64,000 bases of DNA, taken from contig JBAKBP010003229.1 of NCBI GenBank assembly GCA_037953745.1, forward strand, positions 62,001 to 126,000, given 5' to 3'. The position numbers and the translations under genes are program-made. The number at the start of each line of letters is the position of its first letter. Position 1 is the first letter of the stretch. The stretch comes from Lithodes maja (Eukaryota > Arthropoda > Malacostraca > Decapoda > Lithodidae). The notes below the pieces were generated by a model. The model had not been told where the DNA came from. It did no database searches and worked only from the letters and a program-made list of their open reading frames with translations. Of the stretch, positions 1-10,425 are shown one piece after another.

Positions 1-191
1 GTGTATGTTGCTTATGTTGTCTAGGCCACAGGCGGGTGAGTGCTTGAGATTGTTGATGATATGCTTTGTCTGGTGATTGGTGAAGGGTGTATAGTCAGGG
101 TCTGTGGGGAATTGTCTCTTACGTCGGATGACACGTCGGTCGTCTTTGTGAGGTTTTAGGTGGCTGACATGTGAGGAGTGATTGATGAGAG
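1..191 (-). mobile_element. Family C jockey-type LINE, internal fragment (3' side of the DIRS1 insertion)
   Basis: This stretch is the reverse complement of about 21487-21680, part of the second family C LINE copy, upstream of the reverse transcriptase core. It is the downstream part of the minus-strand family C copy that continues at 16011-16037 and 16431-19073. The break at 191/192 is the insertion point of the DIRS element. It continues past the left edge of the window, so the 3' end of this copy is not visible. No intact reading frame is present. Confidence 0.85.
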
Positions 192-540
192 TGGGAGGTT
201 TAACGACCCTCCCAATACCAAATGAGGTAAACCTCCTATTTGGTCGTAGCCTCGGAGTATCCAACGTAAAGCTATATACTTATCGTATAATTCTGCTCCG
301 CTCTAGAGCAGGCAATTATCGAAATCACTAGCGCGATAAAACGATAACATCTAGAGTAGCACCTTACTCTCTCTACTAGGTACATTGTACATACTTTGGA
401 GGCCACTATTTGAAAAGGAAAATAAGAAAATATTGATGAGAAAGAAGAGAAAATTACAGGATTTTAGGCCATCCTATCTGGCTCCTTCAGCCGTCTTGAC
501 GGATCCACCCCACTACCCGACAGGGTTCATTGGGCATTCC
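192..540 (+). repeat. DIRS1 left (3') terminal region and inverted terminal repeat
   Basis: Positions about 269-540 are an almost exact reverse complement of 15711-15980; I count about three differences, for example CTAGAGCAGG against CTAGATCGGG. The outer 75 bases (192-267) have no match at the other end but are matched in inverted orientation by the internal complementary region at 588-698. This is the standard DIRS terminal layout. Confidence 0.9.
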
Positions 541-587
541 CGGTATCAAGTTACAAGAGACAAGATTGGATGGGCAGGGGCACTATG

Positions 588-698
588 ACGTTGGATACTC
601 CGAGGCTACGACCAAATAGGAGGTTTACCTCATTTGGTATTGGGAGGGTCGTTAAACCTCCCAATTTAGTAGTAGCCTCTACGTTCCAACGTAGAGCT
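588..698 (+). repeat. DIRS1 internal complementary region (ICR)
   Basis: The reverse complement of this 111-base segment reads as the right end of the element (…CTACTAAAT) joined directly to its left end (TGGGAGG…). In known DIRS biology the ICR is the template that lets the ends be joined into a circle. Here it gives the exact element ends independently of the flanks, and the two estimates agree (192 and 16010). Confidence 0.9.
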
Positions 699-984
699 AG
701 AGTACCAAATTGGAGGCGGACATACAAGCTGAAAACACAAACTTTAGCCATTAGGTAATATCAGGACCATAAAAGACAGACTTAAACAAGAGAGTTTATA
801 TAAAAGAGTGTACTGACAGGCGCATATCAAGAGAGGTCAAGTACAGTCAAATCTTATGTAATGGTATATCTTAGCCTAAGACAAGAATGATGCATTTCAT
901 AAGGGATAATATGAATCCCCGGATGCCCCCCCCCCTGGAGCCTTCTGGAAGAAGGCAGGATGATTCAGAAAGGAAGGAATGACT
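699..984. other. DIRS1 3' untranslated region, distal part
   Basis: Non-coding DIRS sequence between the ICR and the inserted family A LINE. It contains a poly-C run near 927-938. The motif ATCTTAGCCTA at about 867 recurs near 3042, and a variant near 2775, so the 3' UTR may hold degenerate repeats. No gene was seen. Confidence 0.6.
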
Positions 985-2622
985 TCAGACTCAACCAACT
1001 CAACCTTAGATGAAATAAATCAAGATGTCCCTGTACTTAATTTTAATTCGCCTGAAATTCCCTCACTTAAGATCCACACCAGACATGTCAAAACTATTTT
1101 GCAGAATCTCTCAGTAGATAAGGCTCCTGGTCCAGATGAAATTCCTCCAATAGTACTTAAGAATTGCTCCTTGGTGCTCGCTCCTGTATTGGCAAATTTT
1201 TTCCGTCAGTGTACTCATACCTCATGCTTCCCAGTACTCTGGAAAGAAGCAAACATCCATCCAGTTCCTAAAAAAGGTGCCTCTTCAGATCCATCAAACT
1301 ACAGACCAATAGCTATAACTTCCACTCTTGGTAAAGTCTTTGAAATTATATTAAATAATCACATAATTAAGCATCTTGAGAATAATAAATTAATCAGTGA
1401 TAGGCAATATGGTTTTAGACGATGTCGATCAACTGCAGACATGCTTTGCCTTCTTACGCATCAAATCAACCAAGCTACAGACCAACATGGTGAAACACAT
1501 ACAATAGCACTGGATATATCTAAGGCATTTGATAGAGTCTGGCATCAATCCTTATTGTCGAAGATGTCACACTACGGCCTTGCATCATTAGTTCCACTAA
1601 TTTCTTCTTATCTTCATAACAGAAAAATATGTGTAATGGTAGATGACCTTTATTCTCAATTTCACTCAATAAATGCTGGTGTTCCCCAGGGATCAGTTTT
1701 GGCCCCAACTCTGTTCCTCATTCATATCAATGATCTCATATCTACCACTCATAATCCAATTCTTTCACCCAACCCGATCTTATAAATTCAAAAATAAACA
1801 CTGCAATTTCTCTGAACCAGGACCTTTCTAGAATTAATGAATGGGGACAAAAGAATCTAGTTTCCTTTAATGCACAGAAAACCAAGTACTGTACATTCAA
1901 TTTTCTAACCGACAGAATCTCACTGACTCCCATATATTTTTTAATGATGTAAATATTCCCACTTCCCCTAGTATTGACATTCTCGGTGTAACATTAACTA
2001 CTAACTTGAGCTGGACACATTATGTTAGAAGCATTGCTAAGAATGCCTCTAAAAAACTGGGACTCCTGTACAGAGTTCGAGAATTCTTCACTGACGAGCA
2101 GTTGGCCGTGATATATAAAAGTCATGTGCGTTCTCAGATGGATTACTGTTCACCTCTGTGGGGTGGAAGTGGAGTGGTTGCATTGAGGCAGTTGGACAAA
2201 ATTCAAAATAAAGCTATTAGATTAATCAATACCCCTGCAATCACACAGGACCTTCCTACATTATCCATACGAAGAAACGTTGCATCCCTTGCATTATTCT
2301 ACAGATATTTTCACAGCAATTGTTCCGAGGAACTTGCTTCAATTGTGCCGCCTCTCCACATCTTTCCCCGTAGAACTAGGGCAGCTGAGACCGCCCATGA
2401 ATTTACACTTTCTCCTCCACAATGCAGAACTTCTGCTTATCAGAATTCATTTATCCCCAGAGCTACTACTCTTTGGAATTCACTTCCCTCGAATTGCTTT
2501 CCACAAACTTACAATCTACAAATGTTTAAATCCAGTTGTTACAAACATTTTATGAATGGAGGATGCCTTTAGGCACATGGACCTTTTTGTTTTATCTGTG
2601 TTTTTCCTTCCTCCGTTCATTG
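985..2622 (+). mobile_element. Family A LINE copy A1, 5'-truncated, reverse transcriptase lacking YxDD
   Basis: A non-LTR reverse transcriptase fragment. Frame 979-1785 has the usual RT blocks: DKAPGPDEIP, NYRPIAITSTLGKVFE, GFRRCRSTADML, ALDISKAFDRVWH and AGVPQGSVLAPTLFLIHIND. It then stops, and the C-terminal part resumes in another frame at 2006-2572 (WNSLP block). The catalytic YxDD block is missing because 52 bases present in copy A3 (53605-53656) are absent at about 1760. The copy ends in TTCATTG near 2622, matching the 3' ends of A2 and A3. It lies in the DIRS1 3' UTR. It resembles the jockey/CR1 group; I cannot fix the clade. Confidence 0.88.
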
Positions 2623-3173
2623 ACATGTGCCGAAGAGGAGGACCGTACATGACGGGATGATAATACATGAGGAGAATCAGTGACTAGCACGAAAAACCGG
2701 ATGACCAAAATAAGTGAGATGATGTAGAAACATACAAGGTCATAGAGCATACACAAGATAAGAGAGGACATCAATATCTTAACCTAGTGAGTCCGTAAAC
2801 ATAGGTGCAGGTATGGTTATAGTGCAGGAAGAACCCCCCCGTCTGTACAAAGCAGTAGTACCCATAATATAATGAGGGAAGACAGACACATATGGAAGAG
2901 GAGTACTGTACCGGAGGTACCGAGAATACCTGAGCATATCCAGCGCGGAGCAGCAGGACCCCCTGAAAAAAACAGTAGCAGAAGGGGGTGCATACATAAA
3001 AATCAATATGTAGGAGACTTAAGACTAGAAATAATAAAACATCTTAGCCTAGGAAAGTCCTTAACCTTAAGTGCACATAAGGGAATATGAATAACATGTC
3101 TCCCCCCACCCCAATAAAGGAATGACCGGAAAGGAAAAGGGATAAAAGACAGAGGGAATAGTGCAGGGAGACC
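2623..3173. other. DIRS1 3' untranslated region, proximal part
   Basis: Non-coding sequence between the inserted LINE and the recombinase stop. It contains ATCTTARCCTA motifs near 2775 and 3042, a spacing of about 267 bases, suggesting an old imperfect repeat. I see no gene. Confidence 0.55.
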
Positions 3174-4095
3174 CTAACTAACCCGCTGGCCCAACGCAAC
3201 ACAAGGACGCCCCGGCCTGTCCGTGGACATGGACAGATAGGAGGAGATAAACGTGTTGGAGGAAGACCACAGCCCTGTGTCAGCAATATCCGGAAGCGAA
3301 CGATTATTAAGAAACCATATAGTCGCAGCGTATGAGCGAATGTCATGGGCAGTGCCCTGAACTTGAGGGTTGCTGGCCCGAATAATCCGACACAGGCGAA
3401 TTCCTACCGCACGTTTACCAAGCCTCCTACCAGTACGAGGCGCCACCCACAATGCCAACCCCGACAACGGCCTGACTGTCTCCACATAAGAATGGAGAGC
3501 GTGAACGGGGCATAAAAGATGATGAGCCCTACCCCGTTTCAAAGCCGGGACAGTAAATGGTGTAAAAACGTGAGTCTCTCGCTCATTCTTAGCAATAAAA
3601 TGAACCGACGGGGCCAAGGAGGGGAGAAAACCTCATGCAATTCTGGGCCCGAGACATGGCGGCCATCTCCGAGACTCTCTCACCCGTTGCTAAAGCTAGA
3701 AGGAACAGGGTTTTGTCAAGTAGGTGTTCAGGTGATGGGTTCGTAGTGTAAGGGGCAGACGAGAGCAGTTTGAGAGCCTCCGCCAGAGACCATTGAGGAG
3801 GAATCTGGCACGGGGGTGGTCTAAGCCTAAAACAGGCACGCATGAAGAAATCCAATTCTTTTTGAGGAACGACCAACCCCGTTAACTTCCAAACGGCTCC
3901 CGGATGGCAGACAGGTGGTTCCTAAGGGTGTTGAACATGTTGTGACATGTCTCAAATAAATAATTGAGGTAGTGAAAAACCAACGCCACCGATGGCAGTG
4001 TCTGTGACGTGTCGTGTATCCAAGAAGTAAAACTGTGCCAGTGAGATTCGTACGTCTTGTGTCCAGTGTAGAGTAAATTTGTTAGTTAATGATCT
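3174..4095 (-). pseudogene. DIRS1 tyrosine recombinase, frameshifted
   Basis: The phage-integrase-type recombinase of the DIRS element, which would integrate the circular DNA copy. The reading frame is in three pieces: an N-terminal part ending near 3952, the middle at 3589-3876, and the C-terminal part at 3174-3617. The catalytic signature remains: the first Arg in ATGERVSEMAAM, His and Arg in AHDIRSYAA, and the nucleophile Tyr in FISSYLSMS. The intact relative in DIRS2 (25660-26610) is about 317 residues and aligns throughout. The N-terminal reading overlaps the end of the RT/RNase H region, as is usual for DIRS. The breaks make it non-functional unless they are assembly errors. Confidence 0.9.
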
Positions 4096-5840
4096 TCCAA
4101 ACGTTGGCAGCCACCCTGCCTCACAAACATCCACGATGCGAATGCCAACGAGGTCCCTAGGTCTCCAATCGACCCCAAGTGGAAGTCTGAGACCGACAGG
4201 GGAACGGGACTCGGGCACCATCGCTTCAGCTGAGCGTACCAGGCTTGGGCCGGCCAGATGGGCGCGATCAACCAAACTTTGCCCTGGTACTCTCTCAGCC
4301 TGTGGAGGACCTTGCACATCAAAAGTGCGTCGGGTGGAGAAAACACATATAGAGACTGCCACCTGCTCCAGTCCTCGCTGAAAGCGTCCGGTCCCCCCGC
4401 TGGAGTTCGAATCCAGCGGGTCAGGAACACAGGCAACTTGTTCGTCTCGGACGAGGCGAACAAGTCGACCTGCGGAACACCCCAGGAGTCCGCGAGGTCG
4501 TCGAATACGGTTTGTTTGAAAGACCATTCTACCTGGGTGCTCTGTCCTCTCGACAGAGCATCCGCCCATTGGTTGGCCGTCCCGGGCAGGTAGGTCGCAT
4601 GCAGTGAGATGTTGTAAAGGTCTGCCTGGAAAAACAGTTTCTCCACCAGGTCCTGAAGAACGGCGGACCTGGAGGATCCCTGTTTCTGTATGCAATGAAC
4701 TGCAGTCATGTTGTCCATCCTGAAGGCCATCGACCTGCCGGCGAGGGCCTGCCCATGATCCCTCAGGAAGAACAACGGAACTAACAGTTCTAAGACGTTT
4801 ATGTGAAGATGAGTGAGGCCTGACCACCTGCCTTGACCTTGGTGTCCCGTGTTGACTGGTAACCTCAACCTACCTCGCTCGACGCATCTGTGTCGATCCA
4901 GATGGTTGGCGGCGGCGAAGTCCAGGACACAGCCCTCGCGAGCGTGCCCTGAACCACCCAGTGTGTCAATTGTAAGTGGATCGAGCGCGGAATCGGTCGC
5001 AGCCGATGTGGAGGCAGTAGCGGAAAAGACCTGTTGCCTAGTTGAATCAGGCGTTTGAGTCTGAGCCTCCCTAAGGGAACGGTCAGAGACGCCCAATTGA
5101 GTGACCCGATTAGCGAGTCCCAGAGTTTCCTGGTAATCGAGACCGAGTGCAATGCGGCAAAAAGTTTCCTTCGAATTTTCGACGCATTCACCCGGCTCTG
5201 TCTGACAGTCGCGCTCGCCATGTCCCAGTCGAGGCCCACCCACGTCACTTCTTGCGACGGCGTGAGGCATGACTTGGGAACGTTTACCTTGAAGCCTAAC
5301 CGTGTGATGTGTTGGATGACAAGGAGAGTGTCGTGTACACAACGGGTGGGAGAGTCCGCGGTGATGAGCCAATCGTCCAAGCAAAACAGGATCTGAATCC
5401 CTTGACTGAGCAGGAGAGTCAGAGCCTGTTTGACGAGTTTCGTAAAGACTCGGTGCGATGTTGAGACCGAAGGGCAGCCTGTCGAACGTGAACACCCTTT
5501 CGTACAGCTGGAGCGCCAGATAACCCTGGAACCGAGGAGCTATCGGAACATGCCAGTAAGCGTCCTTGAGATCCAGGGAAACCACCCAGCAACCGGGACG
5601 GAGCGCCAACCGCACCTGACTGATGGTAAGCATCCGAAAGTGGTCGTTCACGATGTGCAGATTGAGGCACGACAGGTCGACCACCGGTCTCATCGCATCG
5701 CAGTCCTTCTTGGGGACCAGAAAAACATGAGAGAGGAAGACTCGCTGGTGAGGCGAGACTTCCCGAATTATCCCATCCTTGTGCATGGCCAGAATAACCT
5801 CGGCCACGTCCGGAGACACAGACCGATGTTTGGGAGGCAT
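4086..5840 (-). pseudogene. DIRS1 reverse transcriptase / RNase H / C-terminal domain, frameshifted
   Basis: The polymerase region. The fingers and palm start is read at 5840 to about 5430 (VFLVPKKDCDAMRPVVDLS, VVSLDLKDAYWHVPI, FDRLPFGLNIAP). Then the frame shifts, and 5380-4865 carries the rest of the palm, with CLDDWLIT where the family has YLDDW. The RNase H part (IWIDTDASSEVG, FRMDNMTAVHCIQKQ, GTANQWADALSR) crosses another shift back to the first frame. The last 150 residues (VDLFAS…, WPAQAWYAQLKRW) match the block that follows RNase H in DIRS elements, often described as a Dam-like methyltransferase domain. Tyr-to-Cys in the catalytic box and at least two shifts argue that it is dead. 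Confidence 0.9.
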
Positions 5841-6039
5841 TCTGAGTGGAGGCCTTGACTGCCACCTCTAGGACAGACCCCGCTTTACTACCTGACGCGC
5901 CCACGATCGGCGAGGCCATTGCCGATAGTGGGGGCGAAAAAAGCCGGTAGGGGCGCCTTGAGTGATGGCGACTACCGTTTCGGCGAGGCAGTCGGGAGAA
6001 GGGAGAAAGGATAGTCCTGGAGGCACTAGACGTTTTTTG

Positions 6040-8724
6040 CCGCGGAGGTGTCCCCGGGCTTGCCGCGCCTCGGTTAGTCCCTCCCCGATAGCGACTGCCC
6101 CTCTGAAACTGGCGCCGACCTTCCTGCGTCGGCCGCCTATCCACCTGCCTCTGGTCGACTCGCCGAGAGGAGGCCTCAATAGCGAGGTGCTGAGAAGGGC
6201 GAGGTGGTGAGCGACGGTCATACAGACGGCGCGTGGAAGACTTCACCACCTGACGCTTCCCAGCAGAGGATCCTCGCCAAGCCTGGCGTCCTCTGGAAGA
6301 GCCGGCCTTCCCACCCCTACTAAGGGAGGAAGCGGCTGAGGAGCGCCGTGACACCCCAGGTGGACGGGGTGCGAAGCGCCCCGCAGCAGCAAAGAGGTAT
6401 GCTTCCTGCCACGCCGCGTCAGAGAAGAGCCCCTCTGTAGCGAGCTCCGACAGCAGCAGCTTCGTTCGTACTTCAGTCGGCGCCTTCTTACAGAAGGCCA
6501 CCCTCAGAGACTGCTGACAACGCGCAGCCTCATGGATGGCACAACGAAGGTCCCCGACCGAGTTAAGGGCGAGCTGCAGGTGTACTCGCCGCAAGTGATT
6601 TTCCCCCTTCCTGATCTCACCAACTGGTTGCGCCTCTATCAGACGCAGGTGAAGCCGAGCCAGCTGTAGCTGCAGCAGGAAGGTGGAGAGCAGGCGAGCA
6701 GTGCGCTGTCGGAGCTTGTGATCACGCTCCAGGGCACTCTTATCTGGCGGCATGAAACAGGGCTGAGGCAATTCAACAAACGCCAACTTAGGCGCATTGA
6801 GCCATGCCCAGTACTCAGGGTCTACCCCGGACGAAGACGTGACTAGGCTCGACACGAACGATGAGTCGTGCTGTGGAAGCGGGGAAGAACCCTCCGACGA
6901 CCGAAGCCCGAAGTCCAAGCCTTCAGCCAGCCACAAATCCCAGGGACCTCCCTTGAGATGAGGAAGCCGAACCATGAGGTTACCCTCTACGTCCCGAGCA
7001 TTCCCCACCAAGGGAAGGCCCGCGATGGCTGACAGAGCGGGCGCATCGACATTGATGTCGTGTCGAGCAAAGTCCGACCATAACTTATTAGACCCAGAGG
7101 GCGACACTTGAGGACGGTACGTAAACAAATGTAGATCCGTCCTTCCAGGGTGAGCCCTGATGTCGACCTCAGGGACTAGACCGTCCGGAGTCAAAGCCCG
7201 AAAATGACCCTTGACGTTAACCTGCACCTGCCAGCTCTCCAAAACAGGGCGCTCCCCCGGCGCCTGGGTAGAAGCCCTTTCCGGGTGTGAAGCCGTCACG
7301 TTCCGCCACGACGACGGCGGCTCTCCATAAAGAGAAGGAAAGCGACGTTTCAGAATCTTATATTTTCCCAAGGACGGAACGGTGACAGGCTGCCCAACCA
7401 TCCCGAACCCACTCCCTGGTAGCATGACAAAAGAAGGAGATGCAGCCGGGGAGGGAACGGGAGGGGCGACAACAGGAGCAACAGGCACAGAGAGAGCAGG
7501 ACGAGTTGGCAGGTGGTCCACAAATGGCGGAAGAGGATTCACAAGAGGAATCACAGGAGGAATGGGAGTAGGACGCTCCAAGCCTCCCGCCATCAGTGCA
7601 AGCGTCTCTTGTAGGGAGACAAACCGTGCAGCGTTAGCCTCCTCAGCCCTAACCTGGGCCTCCTGGATGGCCCGAATAGGAAGGACCCATCCAGGGTCTT
7701 CGGTCGGTGATGAGGAAGATGAAGAGATGGTCCGGCGACGTTTCCTACGGCTGGGCAACCGACGAGGCGACGGAGTATAATAGAAGGACTCCCGTGGCGA
7801 GTCCTCAACCATGTCGTCATCGTACTCTTCATCGCTCCCGCCACTCAGTTCCACGAGGTCACAGGCAGCCCCCTCCTGACCAGACCCTACAACCTCCACA
7901 CTGGCGCCTTGCACTGCCAGAGGTACGGGTCCACTTTTCCGAGCAGGAGAAGGCTGGCCACACGGAAAGTCAGACTCGACAAAGCCAGGAGAATCCGGTA
8001 GACCATCGCGGACAAGAAGAGGGGAGGCCGAAGCAAACAGAGCCCCCGCCTTCTTAGGTGGTGGAGTAGGTGGTAACGGTGGTAGCAGAGCCAACGGCAA
8101 CGAAGGCGGAGGAGCCGACGGTAGATGTCCGGCGGCCTGCGACGCCTCAATCTCCTTGATCAGCTCATGGGTGGTACGACGACCAGGTGAGAAGGCCGAA
8201 ACACCAGCAGGAACACGGACCGGGGGAAGCGCCTTCATCTTAGGGCGAAAAGTTGTCGAGCCCGGAGATGTGCGGACGGAAGCAGCAGGGCGGCGGGACG
8301 TCGAAGACTTCCGGCGACGTGGAGAAGCTGAGTGGTGCCGCTTCGACCCCGCTGTGTCCGCCGAGAACGGAGACACACCAGACTGAGGGACCTGCGAAGC
8401 GGTGACCACTGGGCGCGGAGACTCCAGAGGAAGGTTCAGCAAGGCGCGAACCCCTTCGTCCAAGAAGCGGGGGACCCGATGTAAATGGTCCTTAACATAC
8501 CGAGCCACGCCCGACCATGCAGCGGTGAGGTTGACCCGTGCCGTCTCAGCATCCGGCGAAGTAGGGCGAGACTCAATAGTCATAATGTTGACGAGACACG
8601 GGCCACACCTTCTGGGGGTGAAGCCATCACGGCAGTAGCACGCAGCATGGGTGGGGCACTCAGTATGCCCAGCTCCCATAGCCGGACGGGCACACCCATG
8701 GCGCGCGCAGTCAGGGAGCGACAT
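6040..8724 (-). CDS. DIRS1 gag-like ORF1
   Basis: The first DIRS protein, probably a nucleocapsid-like RNA-binding protein. I chose the ATG at 8724 because it aligns with the ATG at 31383 in DIRS2. It opens with a Cys/His-rich cluster (CARHGC, HTECPTHAACYC, RRCGPC), then a long Pro/Ser/Arg-rich stretch, an acidic patch (EEYDDDMVED), and a conserved core containing SHPERAS and PGRTDLHLF shared with DIRS2. The C-terminus is very basic (Arg/Ser/Gly). The frame stays open downstream to 5419, but after about 6040 it reads out of frame over the RT, so I place the real end near there by comparison. Length is about 890 residues. Translation start and end are inferred. Confidence 0.8.
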
Positions 8725-9222
8725 CCGCACTGTAAGCGAAGGGAGAAATGAAAAATGTCCCAGACGAAGCACAGAGAAAGAATATGCATAAATTTAAGGA
8801 AGGTATGACAGTATGCACAAAAAACACACAAAGATTCCATGCATTATGATAGGTACATAAAAGTAATAACACCCCCTCCCCCCCCCCATGTGGAGAAGGA
8901 CGGAGACGGACCCCCCCATGTGGGAGGGCCAAGCATATATCATAAGCAGCAACAGTCCGAAGAACCCCAAAAACCCAGGTCAGAAAAGACCAAGGTGCAG
9001 GTGCAAACACCCTGAAATAAAGCATGACAGCTATATAAGAACCGAAAAGGGTACCTGAGGGTGAAGGGACCGAAGAGGAGATGGCAGGCCAAGGGACCCA
9101 GAAGTGCAGAGCGGGAACACAGCCTGATGTAAAGGAGAAGGTTATTAGACACTAACCGACAAACCCCAAGTACAAACAAGGCAATATTGGCCAAAAAATA
9201 GTGCCAGGGCCGAGAGGGCAAG

Positions 9223-10035
9223 TCTGCTCTAGAGCGGGAAAGTCCGCTCCAGAGCGGAGCAGACAGACCCGCTCCAGAGCGGACTACACCCTCCCGCTCC
9301 AGAGCAAGCATGACAATGGCAGTCGAGGCAAAGGAGAAAGGCATGCGCACAGCGAACAAGAGAGCCAGGGCATCAGAAGGCAAGGCCTAGGACCGACCTG
9401 GAGCAGGACTGGCGTCCGCTCCAGAGCGGAACAATCGTAGAGTAGAACCAGGTGAAAACAGGAGGGCTAGGGCAGCAGGAGGGAAGGCCTAGGACCGACC
9501 GGGAGCGGGACTGGCGTCCGCTCCAGAGCGGAACAATCGTAGAGTAGAACCAGGTGAAAACAGGAGGGTAGGGCAGCAGGAGGGAAGGCCTAGGACCGAC
9601 CAGGAGCGGGACTGGTGTCCGCCCCAGAGCGGAACAGGTAGAGGAGAGACCCAGTGTAGAAGCCAAAGTGAAGAAGGAGCCCAAGGGGGCCCTGTCCAGA
9701 GCGGAATAGACATCGCTGCAGAGCGGAGATGCCTGCATCAGAGCGGAGATGTCCGCTCCAGAGCGGATTTGTCCGCCCTCGAGCGGAAAGGGAGATGGAG
9801 GTAAATACCAACCAAAAGGCTCAACCCAAGTGCACAGCAGGACAGCTGGCAGGGGAGCTTGCATGAGCAAAAATAAAACAGTGCGATGCAGAGGACCGAC
9901 CTAGAGACGGATAATCCATCCTAGGGCGGAGCGGGTCCAGAGTGACCCGACCACAGCAGCCAAAAAAGAGAACATGTCGGAAGCATAGGACCGACCTGGA
10001 GCGGGATTTGTCCACGCTGCAGGGCGGAGCGGGCG
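9223..10035. repeat. Palindrome array in the DIRS1 leader (TCCGCTC-CA-GAGCGGA)
   Basis: The 16-base motif TCCGCTCCAGAGCGGA (7-base arms, 2-base spacer) or a close variant occurs at 9243, 9268, 9415, 9517, 9618 and 9752, with a further variant at 9223. More degenerate half or variant copies lie at about 9293, 9676, 9713, 9733, 9772, 9915 and 10013. Spacing is irregular apart from the 101-base repeats. A related string, CCGCTCTAGAGC, lies in the terminal repeat near 298. I read these as possible hairpins or protein-binding sites; no function is known to me. Confidence 0.85.
9382..9660. repeat. Tandem repeat, about 101-102 bp, roughly 2.5 copies
   Basis: The block beginning AAGGCCTAGGACCGACC starts at 9382, 9484 and 9585, giving periods of 102 and 101. 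Each unit contains one copy of the TCCGCTC palindrome and, between units, GTAGAGTAGAACCAGGTG. A looser relative of the start motif appears near 9890 and 9988. Confidence 0.9.
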
Positions 10036-10425
10036 CGGAGCCCTTCCCAGAGACCCACGTCACCAAAAAGGGTGGAAGTGACGACAGTTCAAGGCATCGT
10101 AGAGCTCAAAGGAGGTGAAGACCGTGCCGCGGGGACCTCAATGTATGAGGGAGTTCAAATAAGGGGAAGACTGTGTCCCATGAACTCAAGGCCTAGGGGA
10201 GCGCCAACAAAATAAGGGAGAGACAGCGCGGGAGCGAGCGTCAGACGAAAAAAGGGTGCCCCACAGAAGGTTTAGTAAAACCAAAGCGTCATACCCCTGC
10301 GAGCCTAAGGTGATTTAGTAAAACCATAGATCGGCAAGCAAGAGCGACGAGGCAACATCGACGGTCTACCAAAAGTCCCTGCTCCCCCTTCTAAAAAGTT
10401 AGGCTAGGAACATGAGGCCTAGCCC

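Larger units (their letters stand above)
8725..10425. other. DIRS1 5' leader, proximal part
   Basis: Non-coding leader upstream of gag on the minus strand. It contains poly-C and poly-G tracts near 8872-8887, the palindrome array described separately, and the flank of the hAT insertion. Open frames here have repetitive composition and no recognisable domain. Confidence 0.6.

Noticed and set aside
7382..8751. Plus-strand genes opposite DIRS1 gag
   Set aside because: Open frames here mirror the GC- and Arg-rich gag on the other strand; no domains and no conservation with DIRS2.
5419..8772. A single 1117-residue DIRS1 protein
   Set aside because: After about 6040 the frame reads out of phase over the RT region, whose real motifs are in other frames.
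9223..10035. CRISPR-like array
   Set aside because: The repeats are short, irregularly spaced and decayed, spacers are not of even length, and the sequence is eukaryotic and inside a DIRS leader.
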